A stretch of 64,000 bases of DNA, taken from assembly GCA_037176705.1 (NCBI GenBank), contig CM073891.1, positions 94,136,327 through 94,200,326 on the forward strand. The letters run 5' to 3'. The stretch is from Molossus alvarezi. Taxonomy: Eukaryota > Chordata > Mammalia > Chiroptera > Molossidae. Under the pieces are notes generated by a model, which ran no database searches, was not told where the DNA came from, and saw only the letters and a list, made by a program, of their open reading frames with translations. Position numbers and translations under genes: made by a program. Shown piece by piece: positions 22,595-32,691 of the stretch; the stretch's first letter is position 1; each line of letters opens with the position of its first letter.

Positions 22595-23706
22595 GAGGGA
22601 AAAAAATAAATAAAATGGCGACGGAGTGAATGGAGCTACACAGACCATCTCCCAGGACCAAACTGGATTTACAACGAAAATAAAGACAAATCGTCAGGAA
22701 GAGGCAACCGAAAGACACCTTGGAGGACCACATAACCAGGGACACCGACTCAATCCTGGTAGGCTTATGAGGACGTAAGAGGAGGCCGGGAGCCCACGGT
22801 CCGCAGCGGCCTGGGCCGGGACCAGGGGACTCGGCTGGGACCAGGGGACTCTGCAGGAAGCTGCTGCTGCCACCTCAGCTGCGACCCTGCCTGAGTCCTA
22901 CAAACTCTACTGCATGCTAAGCCCTTGGCTGGTGTCGCACGGACTCTCTGGGACCAGGGGAATCTGTTAGAAGCTGCTGCCTCCTCGGCAGTGTCCAGCT
23001 ACCGCAGCTTAGTCCTGTGGCTTCTGCTGAATGCGACACCCTCAGCTGGTGCAACAGCCGTAGCCACCCTTGGCTGGAAGCAGCGCCCTCGGGGTAAAGG
23101 TCCCAGGCGGCTCCACGACGCAGAGTCTAGACAGAGGCTAAATTGGAAATAGCCACTCACCTTGGGCTCTGACAGAGGGAAGGCAGACTGGACTGGAACT
23201 GTGTGGGGACACTCGGGTTTTGGAGGGTGCTCAGAGCTTTTGCTGAGTGCAGCCACGCAGGACTGTGGTCATCTTACTCCTTCCCAGGGCCCTGGGGAGA
23301 GGTGGGGGCCCCTCCCTCAGAGATTCATCCCCACCTGGTGGCCATTAAAATGCTAATTGAGGCCCATTAACAACCAGCATCTGCCCCACCCTCAGGAAAT
23401 CCTCTTACACTGAGCACCTGAGGGAGTTTTTCAGGCAACTCAGAAACCAAGGTTCTTCAAGTGACCTCTACTAATAGCCTCCAGGCAAAAAAAAGGCTAG
23501 AGGATAACTACCATTCCCTGGGATAGCAACACTAACCAGGAAAGCTAAGACTTGACAGTGGTGAATAAAGTGGGTCCTTCCTGGTTCATCCAAACCCAGG
23601 AGAGGGAGCCACAAACAGCAGAACACCAACACCCACAGGGAAAATTTGGCAGACTCCAAAGCCCACTGTGATAGCCAAAATGGTGAAAAACAGAAACAAA
23701 AGCTAA

Positions 23707-24532
23707 ATGAAAGAACAAGAGAGCTCTACCGAAGATGAGATAAATGACGTACAGTTAAGCAAGTTAACAGAACTAGAATTTAGAGCCATGATGTTGAGGA
23801 AGCTCAACAGCATGTGTAAACACATGAGTACCATAAGTAAAGACATAGAAATGTTGAAAATCAACCAGTTGGAAATTAAAAACCACCAAGAAGAAATGAA
23901 GAATGACATATCAGAAATGAAAAACACATTGGAAGATCTAAAAAGCATAGTAGGGAAAGCTGAGGAGCGGATCAGTGAATTAGAAGACAGGGTAGAAAAA
24001 ATCAACCAATCAGAAAACCAAAAGGAAAAAACAATTAAAAAACAGAAAGATAGCTTAAGAGAACTGTGGGACAACTGGAAACAGAATAATATTCGCATCA
24101 TAGAAGTTCCCGACGAAGAAAATGAGCAAGGGTTAGAGAATATATTCAAAGAAAGTGACAGGAAACTTCCCTAATTTGGTGAAGGAAGAAGGCATTCAAG
24201 TTCAAGAAGCACAGAGAGTCCCAAGTAAGAAGAACCCAAACAGGCCCACACCAAGATACATAGTAATCAAACTGCCAAAAATTAAAGACAAAGAGAGAAT
24301 CCTAAAAGCACCAAGAGATAAGCAACAGGTTACCTACAAAGGAAACCCCATAAGGCTCTCAGCTGACTTTTCACAAGAAACACTGCAGGCTAGAAGGGAA
24401 TGGCATGAAGTAATCAAGGTCATGAAAAACAAGGATCTGAACCCAAGACTACTCTACACAGCAAGGCTATCATTCAAAATAGAAGGTCAAATAATGCTTC
24501 CCAGACAAAAAAAGGCTAAGGGAATACATTAG
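23707..24532 (+). pseudogene. L1 ORF1 (ORF1p), one frameshift
   Basis: Two overlapping frames (23707-24174 and 24155-24532) together cover a whole ORF1p of roughly 275 residues. A coiled coil lies in the first half (repeated heptads around MLKINQLEIKNHQEEMKND and AEERISELEDRVEKINQSE). The RRM follows (RELWDNWKQNNIRIIEVPDE), and then the C-terminal domain (TYKGNPIRLSADFSQETLQA, RLLYTARLSFKIEGQI). A short deletion near 24150 (compare the intact region at 62170-62190) shifts the frame, and another change near 24500 alters the last residues. ORF1p would bind L1 RNA in cytoplasmic RNPs. Confidence 0.9.
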
Positions 24533-24855
24533 CACCAAACCAGCACTGCAAGAAATGTTAAAAGGACTGCTGTAATTAGGAGGAGAAATTGGAAGAAAAA
24601 TAGAACCACACTAAACAAAAATGGCAATAAATAAATACATATCAATAATCATCTTAAATGTAAATGGATTGAATGCTCCCATAAAAAGACACAGAGTAGC
24701 TGATTGGATAAGAAAGCATGACTCATCTATATGTTGTTTACAAGAAACCCACCTCACACCAAAAGACTCACATAGATTGAAAGTGAAGGGATGAAAAAAA
24801 ATCTTCCAAGCAAACGGAAAGGAAAAAACGCTGGGCTAGCAATACTCATATCTGA

Positions 24856-24867
24856 TCAAATAGATTT
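24856..24867 (+). repeat. 12-bp target copy 1 (left of VES)
   Basis: TCAAATAGATTT. One of three copies of the same L1 ORF2 target, with 25122-25133 and 27553-27564. Confidence 0.8.
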
Positions 24868-25121
24868 TTTTTTTTTTTTTTTTTATCCTCACCCGAGGAC
24901 ATTTTTCCATTTTTTGTTCAGATAGAGCGGGAGGGAGAGAGAGGAAGAGTGAGAGAGAGAAACATCGACGTGAAGGGACACATCGAGTGGCTGCCACCCG
25001 CACGACCAACCAGGGCCGGGGACAAACTGCAACCGAGGTACGTGCCCTTAGCGGGAACCGAACCCGGGTCTCTCCAGACCGCAGGCTGACGCTCTAACCG
25101 CTGAGCCAAACCGGCCAGGGC
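24868..25121 (-). mobile_element. VES SINE (long lineage)
   Basis: Poly(T) followed by the reverse VES: ATCCTCACCCGAGGACATTT, a GA-rich run, GGGCCGGGGACAAACTGCAA and GAGCCAAACCGGCCAGGGC. It lies in the L1 ORF2 endonuclease region. Flanking 12-mers TCAAATAGATTT and TAAAATAGATTT form its duplication. Confidence 0.95.
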
Positions 25122-25133
25122 TAAAATAGATTT
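25122..25133 (+). repeat. 12-bp target copy 2 (between VES and HAL1-like element)
   Basis: TAAAATAGATTT serves as right flank of the VES and left flank of the HAL1-like element. Confidence 0.8.
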
Positions 25134-25509
25134 TTTTTAAATCTTTATTGTTGGATGTAAAATATATTACAGATGTTCCACATTTTCCCCCCCTTGACCC
25201 CCTCCTCCCCACTCCCGCCCCCCTCCCGCCTTTTCCCACACTATTGCCTATGTCCATTGGTTATACATATACATTCTTTGGTTTATTTTTTCCCACCCCC
25301 CCCCAACCCCTTTCCCTTTGAGGTTTATCAGTCTAGCAATGAATTTGTACTTCTTAATCTCTTCACCTTTTCCACCCATTCCCCCAACCTCCCTCCCAAC
25401 TGGCAACCAACAAAATGTTCTCTGTATCTATGAGAATGTTTCTGTTCTACCTGTTCATTTTGTTTGTAGATTCCATTATTGATAGATATGTATTTATTGC
25501 CATTTTGTT

Positions 25510-26432
25510 TGTTCATATATTTTCTTTTCTTCAAAAAACCCTTCATCATTTCATATAATAATGGTTTGGTGGTGATGAACTCCTTTAACTTTTTCTTGTC
25601 TGGGAAAGTTTTTATATGGCCATCGATTCTAAATGACAGCTTTGCAGGATAGAGTAATCTTGGTTGTAGGTTCTTGCTTTTCATCACTCTGAATATTTCT
25701 TGCCACTCCCTTCTGGCCTGCAAAGATTCTTTTGAGAAATCAGCTGAAAGCCTAATAGGAACTCCCTTGTAGGTAACCAGCTGCCTTTCTCTTGATGCTT
25801 TTAAGACTCTCTCTTTGTCTTGAACCTTTTGCATTTTGATGATGATGTGTCTTGGTGTGGCCTCTTGGGGTTCATCTTGTTTGGGACTCTCTGTGCTTCC
25901 TGGACTTGTATGTCTGTTTCCTTCACCAAGTTAGGAAAGTTTTCTGCCATTATTGTTTCAAACAGGTTTTCGATTTCTTTTTCTCGCTCTTCTCCTTCTA
26001 GCACCCCCAAGATGCGAATGTTGGCACGCTTGAAGTTGTCCCAGAGGCTCCTTACACTATCCTCATTTTTTTTTTGATTCTCTTTTCTTTTTGCTGTTCT
26101 GATTGGGCATTTTTTGCTTCCTTATATTCCAAATGGATGGTTTACTCCTTGGATTTACATACTCTATTATTGAAGCTGTGTGAATTATTCTTTATTTCAG
26201 TTAATGCCTCCTTCATTTCTGACTGTGCATCCATGATATCTGACTGGTCCTTTTTTATGCTCTTGAGGCCCTCCCTAAGTTCACTGAGGTTCTCACTAAG
26301 TTCATTGAGCATCCTTATGAGCAGTATTTTGAACTCAGAATCTGTTAGGTTGCTTATCTCCATTTCGCTTAGTTCTTTTCTTGGGGTTTTGTTCTGTTCT
26401 TTCATTTGGGACCTGTTTCTTTGTCTCCTCAT
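25510..26432 (-). pseudogene. HAL1-like ORF1 of copy 2, frameshifted
   Basis: The amino part starts near 26432 (MRRQRNRSQMKEQNKTPRKE) and is open to about 26142. The RRM region (RKEIENLFETIMAENF-like) is open at 25801-26010, and the C-terminal domain from 25834 down through LSADFSKESLQARREWQEIF to EFITTKPLLYEMMKG. In this copy the frame runs on past the usual ORF1 stop, through the spacer and ORF2 start, to 25328. Copy 1 is differently framed there, so the extension probably reflects an indel. The role would be RNA binding, as for L1 ORF1p. Confidence 0.85.
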
Positions 26433-27070
26433 TTTGGCTGCCTCCCTGTGTTTGTTTCAGTGTATTACTTAATGAGAGGTATGGGGCTCACTGAGACCAG
26501 ATGCTGCTCATTTGAAAGAATTTAGGAAAAACCTGAAGCAGGATCCAAGACAGGCCAATCCTATGGTTAAGCAAGTGGTAACAGCTTGGGTGGGCTTGAA
26601 AGTTGGGTGCGGCGGAGCGGGGCCTCAGGGAATCACCAAGGGCTACCAGTGTGAGCCAGGTTGCTGGAGTGTGAGGAATGGCGACTGTCTGCCGCCCCAG
26701 GGAAGGGCTCACCAAAGGAACAAAGGTCTCTTACAGCACGTTTGTCCCAGAGAAAGCCCTCTCTCCAGCCCTCGCTCCAGTGCCAAACAGCTCAGTTCTT
26801 CCCTGTATGTCTCTGGTGCCTCTCGAGCTGCCTCCCATCCAAGTTTAGAAGGAGAGAGTCCGATAAGTTTGCGAGCGGGCCCTTTAAGGATCTGCCTGGG
26901 GCTCCAGCCGCCCAGCCTCCCTGAGACTCAGTTCCCGCTGGTTTTTCCAGCCAGAAGTTATGGGGACTTTTCTTCCTGGCACTAGAACCCTGAGATGGGC
27001 ACCTGGTGTGAGACGGGGACCCCTCAGGCCTCAGGAAGGACCTTCCTAGCCGAGGTATCCTCCTGATTTT

Positions 27071-27314
27071 TTTTTTATCTTCACCCAAGGACATTCTTCC
27101 ATTTTTTTGTACAGATAGAGTGGGAGGGAGAGAGAGGAAGAGAGAGAGGGAAACATTGATGTGGAAGGGACACATCGAGTGGCTGCCACCCGCACGACCA
27201 ACCAGGGCCGGGGACAAACTGCAACCGAGGCACATGCCCTTAGCGGGAACCGAACCCGGGTCTCTCCGGACCACAGGCAGACGCTCTAACCGCTGAGCCA
27301 AACCCGGCCAGGGC
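27071..27314 (-). mobile_element. VES SINE (long lineage)
   Basis: Reverse VES with a T-rich tail on the left and CCGGCCAGGGC on the right. Flanked by CCTCCTGATTTT at 27059-27070 and 27315-27326. It lies in the 5' UTR of HAL1-like copy 2, the deepest nesting level in the window. Copy 1 lacks it at the same site, which gives the empty site directly. Confidence 0.95.
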
Positions 27315-27552
27315 CCTCCTGATTTTGATCCGCCACATTTGGTGTGGGACCAGCCTGTTGCGCCTCCACCCCTCCTACCAGTCTAGATGTGGCTGCTGCT
27401 TTAATTCCGTAGTTGTAGGACTTTCATTCAGCTTGATTTCAGGCAGTTTTGAATGATGGTTGTTCTGCAGTTTAGTTGTAACTTTGATGTGGTTGTGGGA
27501 GGAGGCGAGACGGCGTTTACCTACTCTGCCATCTTGACTGGAAGTCCCTTGA

Positions 27553-27564
27553 TAAAATAGATTT
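27553..27564 (+). repeat. 12-bp target copy 3 (right of HAL1-like element)
   Basis: TAAAATAGATTT followed by AAAAATG, the original L1 ORF2 sequence. GATTT/AAAA fits an L1 endonuclease nick. Confidence 0.8.
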
Positions 27565-30500
27565 AAAAATGCAGGCTATAACTAAAGACAAAGAAGGCCA
27601 CTACATAATATTTAAAGGATCTATCCAACAGGAAGATATAACCTTGATAAACATATATGCACCCAATACAGGAGCACCAAAATATATTAAAAATCTTATA
27701 GAAGACTTCAAAGGAGAAATCGATAGCAATACAATCATAGTAGGGGACATCAACACCCTGCTGACATCACTGGATAGATCATCTAGACAAAAAATTAGCA
27801 AAGAAACAAAAACTCTAAATGAAGCACTGGACCAAATGGATTTAATAGATATCTACAGAGAATTACACCCCAAAACTACAGAATTCACATTCTTTTCATG
27901 TGCACATGGGACATTCTCAAAGATAGACCACATGTTAGGAAAAAAACTAAGTCTATACAAGTTCAAGAAAATTGAAATCATATCAAGCATCTTCTCAGAT
28001 CACAATGGCATGAAACTAGAAATCAATTGCAAGAAGAACATACAAAAACATTTGAACACATGGAGGCTAAATAGCATGTTATTAAACAATGAATGGGTCA
28101 CTGAGGAGATCAAGGAAGAAATCAAAAACTTCATGGAAACCAATGTAAATGAAGACACAACAACACAACATCTATGGGATGCAGGGAAAGCAGATCTGAG
28201 AGGGAAGTTCATAGCACTACAGGCCTATCTCAAAAACAAACAAACAAGAAAAATCACTAATAGATTATCTAACCACACAACTTACAGAACTAGAGAGCAA
28301 ACAAAAAGAAAACCCCAGAGCAAGTAGAAGGAAGTAAATAGTAAAGATCAGAGCAGAAATTAATGGACTAGAGACAAAAAAAAAAAAAAAAACAATTCAA
28401 AGGATCAATGAAACAAAGAGCTGGTTTTTTGAAAAGATAAAGATTGATGGACCCTTAGCTAGACTCACCAAGAAACAAAGAGAGAGAACCCAAATACACA
28501 AATCAGAAATGAAAGAGGAGAGGTAACAACTGACAACACAGAAATACAAAAGATTGTTAACAACTACTATGAACAATTATATGGCAACAAATTCGACAAT
28601 CTAAGCAAAATGGACAAATTTCTAGAAACACATAGTCTTCCAAAACTGGATCAGGAAAAGACAGAAAACTTGAACATACCAATAACAACAGAAGAAATTT
28701 AAGATGTAATCAAAATTCTCCCAGCAAACAAAAGCCCAGGCCCAGATGGCTCCACGAGGGAATTTTACTGAACATTCAAAGAAGAACTAACACCCATTCT
28801 CCTCAAACTATTTCAAAAAATTCAAGAAGAAGGAAGACTTCCAAACTTGTATTATGAAGCCAGCATAATTCTAATTCCAAAACCAGAAAAAGACACTACA
28901 AAGAAAGAAAACTACAGGCCACTATCACTAATGAACATAGACGCCAAAATCCTGAACAAAATACTAGCAAATCGGATCCAGCAATACACCAAAAAAATTA
29001 TCCACCATGACCAAGTGGGATTCATCCTAGGGATGCAAGGCTGGTACAATATTCGCAAATCAATAAACACGATACACCACATAAATAAAATGAAGCATAA
29101 AAACCACATGATCATATCAATAGATGCCGAAAAAGCCTTTGACAAAATCCAGCATCCATTTCTGATAAAAACGCTCAGCAGTGTGGGAATTGAGGGATCA
29201 TATCTCGACATAATAAAGGCCATATATGAAAGACCTACAGCCAACATCATACTCAATGGACAAAAACTAAAAGCATTTCCCTTAAGAACAGGAACAAGGC
29301 AAGGATGCCCACTTTCGCCACTCTTATTTAACATAGTACTGGATGTCTTAGCCACAGCAATCACAGGAAGAAAAAATAAAAGGGATCCAAATTGGAAAGA
29401 AGGAAGTGAAACTGTCATTATTTGCAGATGACATGATACTATACGTACAAAACCCCAAAGACTCCATCAAAAATTTACTAGACTTAATAAATGAATTGGG
29501 CAAAGTAGCAGGATACAAAATTAACGTCAAGAAAAAGATTGCATTCTTATACACCAATGATGAGCTCACAGAAAGAGAAACCAAGAAAACAATCCCATTT
29601 ACCATTGTGGCAAAAAAATTAAGATACCTAGGAATAAACTTAACCAAAGAAATAAAGGACCTATTTGCAGAAAACTACAGGTCATTGAAAAAAGAAATAG
29701 AGGAAGATATAAAAAAGTGGAAGCACATACCCTGTTCATGGATTGGGAGAATTAACGTCATTAAAATGTCCATATTACCCAAAGCAATCTATAGATTCAA
29801 TGCAATCCCCATCAAAATACCAACGGCATACTTCACAGAATTAGAACAAATACTTCAAAAGTTCATATGGAACCAAAAAAGGCCTCAAATAGCCACAGCA
29901 ATCTTGAAAAGGAAGAACAAAGTTGGAGGGATCACATTACCAGATTTCAGGTTATACTACAAAGCCACTGTAATCAAAACAGCCTGGTACTGGCACAAGA
30001 ACAGGCATATATACCAGTGGAACAGAACAGAGAACTCAGAAATGGACCCAAGGCAATATGCTCAATTAATATTTGACAAAGGTGGCAAGAGCATAGTGGA
30101 ATAAGGACAGCCTCTTTAATAAATGGTGCTGGGAAAATTAGACAGCTACTTGCAGAAAAAGGAAACTAGACCATCACCCTACACAAGAATAAACTCAAAA
30201 TGGATAAAAGACTTAAATGTGACTCATGAATCCATAAAAATCCTAGAAGAAACTGTAGGCAACAAAATTTCAGACATCATACGCAGCACATCACTGACAC
30301 ATCACCTAAGGCAATAGAAACAATGAGAAAATGAACACATGGGACTACATCAAACTCAAAAGCTTCTGCACGGTGAAAGATACAATCATCAAAACGGAAA
30401 GGCAACCCACTGTATGGGAGAGCATAATTGCCAATGATATATCAGATAAGGGGTTAATTTTCAATACATATAGAGTGCTCATACAACTCCACAAAAGGAA

Positions 30501-31642
30501 GACAAAGAACCCAATTAAAAAACTGGGCAGAGGAACTAAATAGGCACCTCTCCAAACAGGACATACAAATGGCTAAGAAATATATGAAGAAATGCTCATC
30601 ATCACTAATCATCAGAGAGATACAAATTAAAACAACAATGAGGTATTACCTCAGCCCTGTCAGAATGGCCACCATCAACAAATCATCAAACAACAAGTGT
30701 TGGCAAGGGTGTGGAGAAAAGGGCTCTAATACACTGCTGGTGGGAATGCAGACTGGTGCAGCCACTATGGAAAATAGTATGGTGTTACCTCAAAAAATTA
30801 AAAATTGAACTTCCATTTGACCCAGTGATTCCACTTCTAGGAATATACCCTAAGAAGTCTGAAACACCAATCAGAAAGAATGTATGTACCTCCATGTTCA
30901 TAGCAGCACTATTTACAATAGCTAAGATCTGGAAACAGCCCAAGTGTCCATCAGTAGACGAATGGATAGAAAAGCAGTGGCACATATACACAATATAGTA
31001 CTACTCAGCTATTAAGAAAGAAAGATCTCTTATCCTTTGAGACTACATGGAGGGACCTGGAAAGTATCATCCTAAGTGAAACAAGCCAAACAGAGAAAGA
31101 CAAGTTTCATATGATCTCACTTATTTGTGGAATATAATGAACATAACAGTCTGAGGAATGGGGTAGTCCCAGAGACGTGGAAGTGGGGTACAGACTGACA
31201 ATCCCCAGTAGAGGGGGTGGTGGGGGAGAGATAAACCACAGAACTTATATGCATGTATGCATGAACAGTGGACATGAACAACTAACTGGCGAAAGGGCAG
31301 GGAGGGAGGGGGAGGGGGTATCAGTGGGGGGGGGAAGGAGAAACATCTGTAACAAAAATTAATTAATAATAAAAAAAAGTTCAATTAAAAATAAAATAAA
31401 ATAAATTTCAAGGCAAAATAAAGAGTTTCTCAGACAATAAAAAGCTAGAGTTCATCACCACCAAACCAGTATTACCAAAAATGGTATAGGGTCTTTCAAT
31501 TAAAAGAATAAAAGGGCAATAAATATGCACCTACCATTAATCACTTTAAATGTAAATGGCATAAATGCTCCAAAAAAATTTAAGGTAGCTCAATGGATAA
31601 GAAAACAAGACCCATATATATGCTGTCTACAAGACACCCACC

Positions 31643-31847
31643 ACAGACCTGGCTGGCATGGCTCACTTGGTTGGAGCATTATTCCATACACCAAAAGGTG
31701 GCAAGTTCAATTCCCAGTGAGGGGCACATACCCAAGTTGCGGGTTTCATCTCCAGTTGAGTCGCATGTAGGAGGCAACCAATTGATGTTTCTCACATCAA
31801 TGTTTCTCTCTCTCTCTCTTCCCCTTTCTCTCTCTAAAATAATTTTT
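31643..31847 (+). mobile_element. VES-like SINE
   Basis: Head ACCTGGCTGGCATGGCTCAC, B-box region AAGTTCAATTCCCAGT, AGGAGGCAACCAATTGATGT, CT run and CTCTCTAAAATAATT. Its tail was hit by a short SINE (31848-31934). Outer flanks AAGACACCCACC (31631-31642) and AAGAGACCCACC (31955-31966) bracket both. Confidence 0.85.
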
Positions 31848-31934
31848 TTTGGTATATGCCCCTAGTGGGAACCGCACTCAAGACTCTCTGGTCCACAGGC
31901 TGATGCTCCAACCGCTGAGCCAAACTGGCCAGGA
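31848..31934 (-). mobile_element. Head-only short tRNA SINE
   Basis: On the minus strand it is a VES head only: CCTGGCCAGTTTGGCTCAGC, GAGCATCAGCCTGTGGACCA, B-box-like GCGGTTCCCAC, ending ..GGCATATACC and directly poly(A). No middle or CT part follows. Decayed flanks CTCTAAAATAATTTTT (left) and CTCTAGAATAAATTTTT (31935-31951) fit a target-site duplication. A second copy at 56340-56451 ends at the same point. Confidence 0.75.
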
Positions 31935-32449
31935 CTCTAGAATAAATTTTTAAAAAGAGACCCACCTCAAAAAGAAAGATACAGTAATAGTAAGAGGATA
32001 AAAAAAGATATTTTATGCAAATAAAAAATTTTCAAAGCTGTGTAGCAATACTTATATCTGACAAAATAGACTTTAAAACAAAGGTTATAGTAAGAGACAA
32101 AGAAGGACACTACATAATGATAAAAGGACCAGTCCAACAAGAAGCTATAACCCCTGTAAACATTTATGCACCCAACATTGAAGCACCTAAATATGTAAAG
32201 CAAATCTTAATGGAAATAAAGGGAGAGATAGACAGTAATAGTAGGGGCTTTTAACACACCATTGATATCAATGGATAGATCTTCCTGAAAGAAAATCAAC
32301 AAGAAAACAGTGGCCTTAAATGACACACTAGTTCAGATGGATTTAATTGGCATTTTCAGAGCATTTTACCCCAAAGCAGCAGAATATGCATTCTTTCAAG
32401 TGCACATGGAATCTTTTCTAAGATAAACCACATGTTAAGACACGAAACA

Positions 32450-32691
32450 GCCTTGGCTGGTTTGGCTCAGTGGTTACAGCATTGGCCTGCAGTCTAGAGA
32501 AACCTGGGTTCGGTTCCTACTAAGGGCACGTACCTCAGTTGTGGTTTGTCCCCGGCCCTGGTTGGGTCATGTGGGTGGCAACCACTCAATGTGACCTTTT
32601 CACATTGATGTTTCTCTCTCTCTCTCTCTCCCTCCCACTCTATCTGAACAAAAAATGGAAAAAAGTCATCAGGTAAGGATTAAAAAAAAAA
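32450..32691 (+). mobile_element. VES SINE (long lineage)
   Basis: Head CCTTGGCTGGTTTGGCTCAG, B box GGGTTCGGTTCC, GTCCCCGGCCCTGGTTGGGT, CT run, ATGGAAAAAAGTCATCAGGT and A tail. Flanks AGACACGAAACA (32438-32449) and AGACACAAAACA (32692-32703). Confidence 0.95.

Larger units (their letters stand above)
25134..27552 (-). mobile_element. Full-length HAL1-like element, copy 2
   Basis: Nearly the same sequence as copy 1 over its whole length. The 5' end is at about 27552 (minus strand GGGACTTCCAGTCAAGATGG), then GC-rich 5' UTR, ORF1, spacer, the first bases of ORF2 (ATG at 25501-25503), and a direct jump to GGAATCTACAAAC of the L1 3' UTR. Without the VES inside it, its length is about 2.16 kb, against 2.20 kb for copy 1. 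Duplication TAAAATAGATTT at both ends (25122-25133, 27553-27564). It lies in antisense inside the young L1 ORF2. Confidence 0.85.
24621..31170 (+). pseudogene. L1 ORF2 (endonuclease/reverse transcriptase), broken
   Basis: Starts ATGGCAATAAATAAATAC at 24621. The endonuclease part begins with LNVNGLNAP and a CCLQETHL segment, is interrupted at 24868-27552, and continues at 27569-28327 with a [12 protein letters not shown] segment and an [10 protein letters not shown] segment. The reverse transcriptase region (28847-30104) shows [24 protein letters not shown] fingers, [31 protein letters not shown] and the catalytic FADD box at 29421-29432. The C-terminal part (30700-31000) keeps a CWWEC segment and the WKQPKCPSVDEW block. 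Multiple stops and frameshifts (28328, 28530-28760, 29430, 30104, 30310, 30543) make it non-functional. Confidence 0.9.
22595..31402 (+). mobile_element. Younger full-length L1 with internal insertions
   Basis: Starts GAGGG at 22595, like the old L1, with ATGGCGACGGAGTGAATGG just inside. It has a 1.1-kb GC-richer 5' UTR, ORF1 (23707-24532), ORF2 (from 24621) and a G-rich 3' UTR ending near 31402. Imperfect 13-bp flanks AAAATTGAAGGCA (22582-22594) and AAATTTCAAGGCA (31403-31415) fit a target-site duplication. Subtracting the VES and HAL1-like insertions leaves about 6.1 kb, the normal full L1 length. It is better preserved than the old L1 but both frames are broken. Confidence 0.85.

Noticed and set aside
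24918..25109. Short frames starting MAQRLE inside VES copies (also 26792-27301, 36982-37191, 52301-52534)
   Set aside because: They are translations of the VES head and body, repeated at every copy. VES is a non-coding Pol III element.
25328..25510. C-terminal extension of ORF1 in HAL1-like copy 2 (about 60 extra residues)
   Set aside because: Copy 1 stops before this point in its equivalent frame, and the two copies differ by indels in the A-rich region. The extension reads through the spacer and the ORF2 start out of frame, so it is most likely an artefact of a frameshift.
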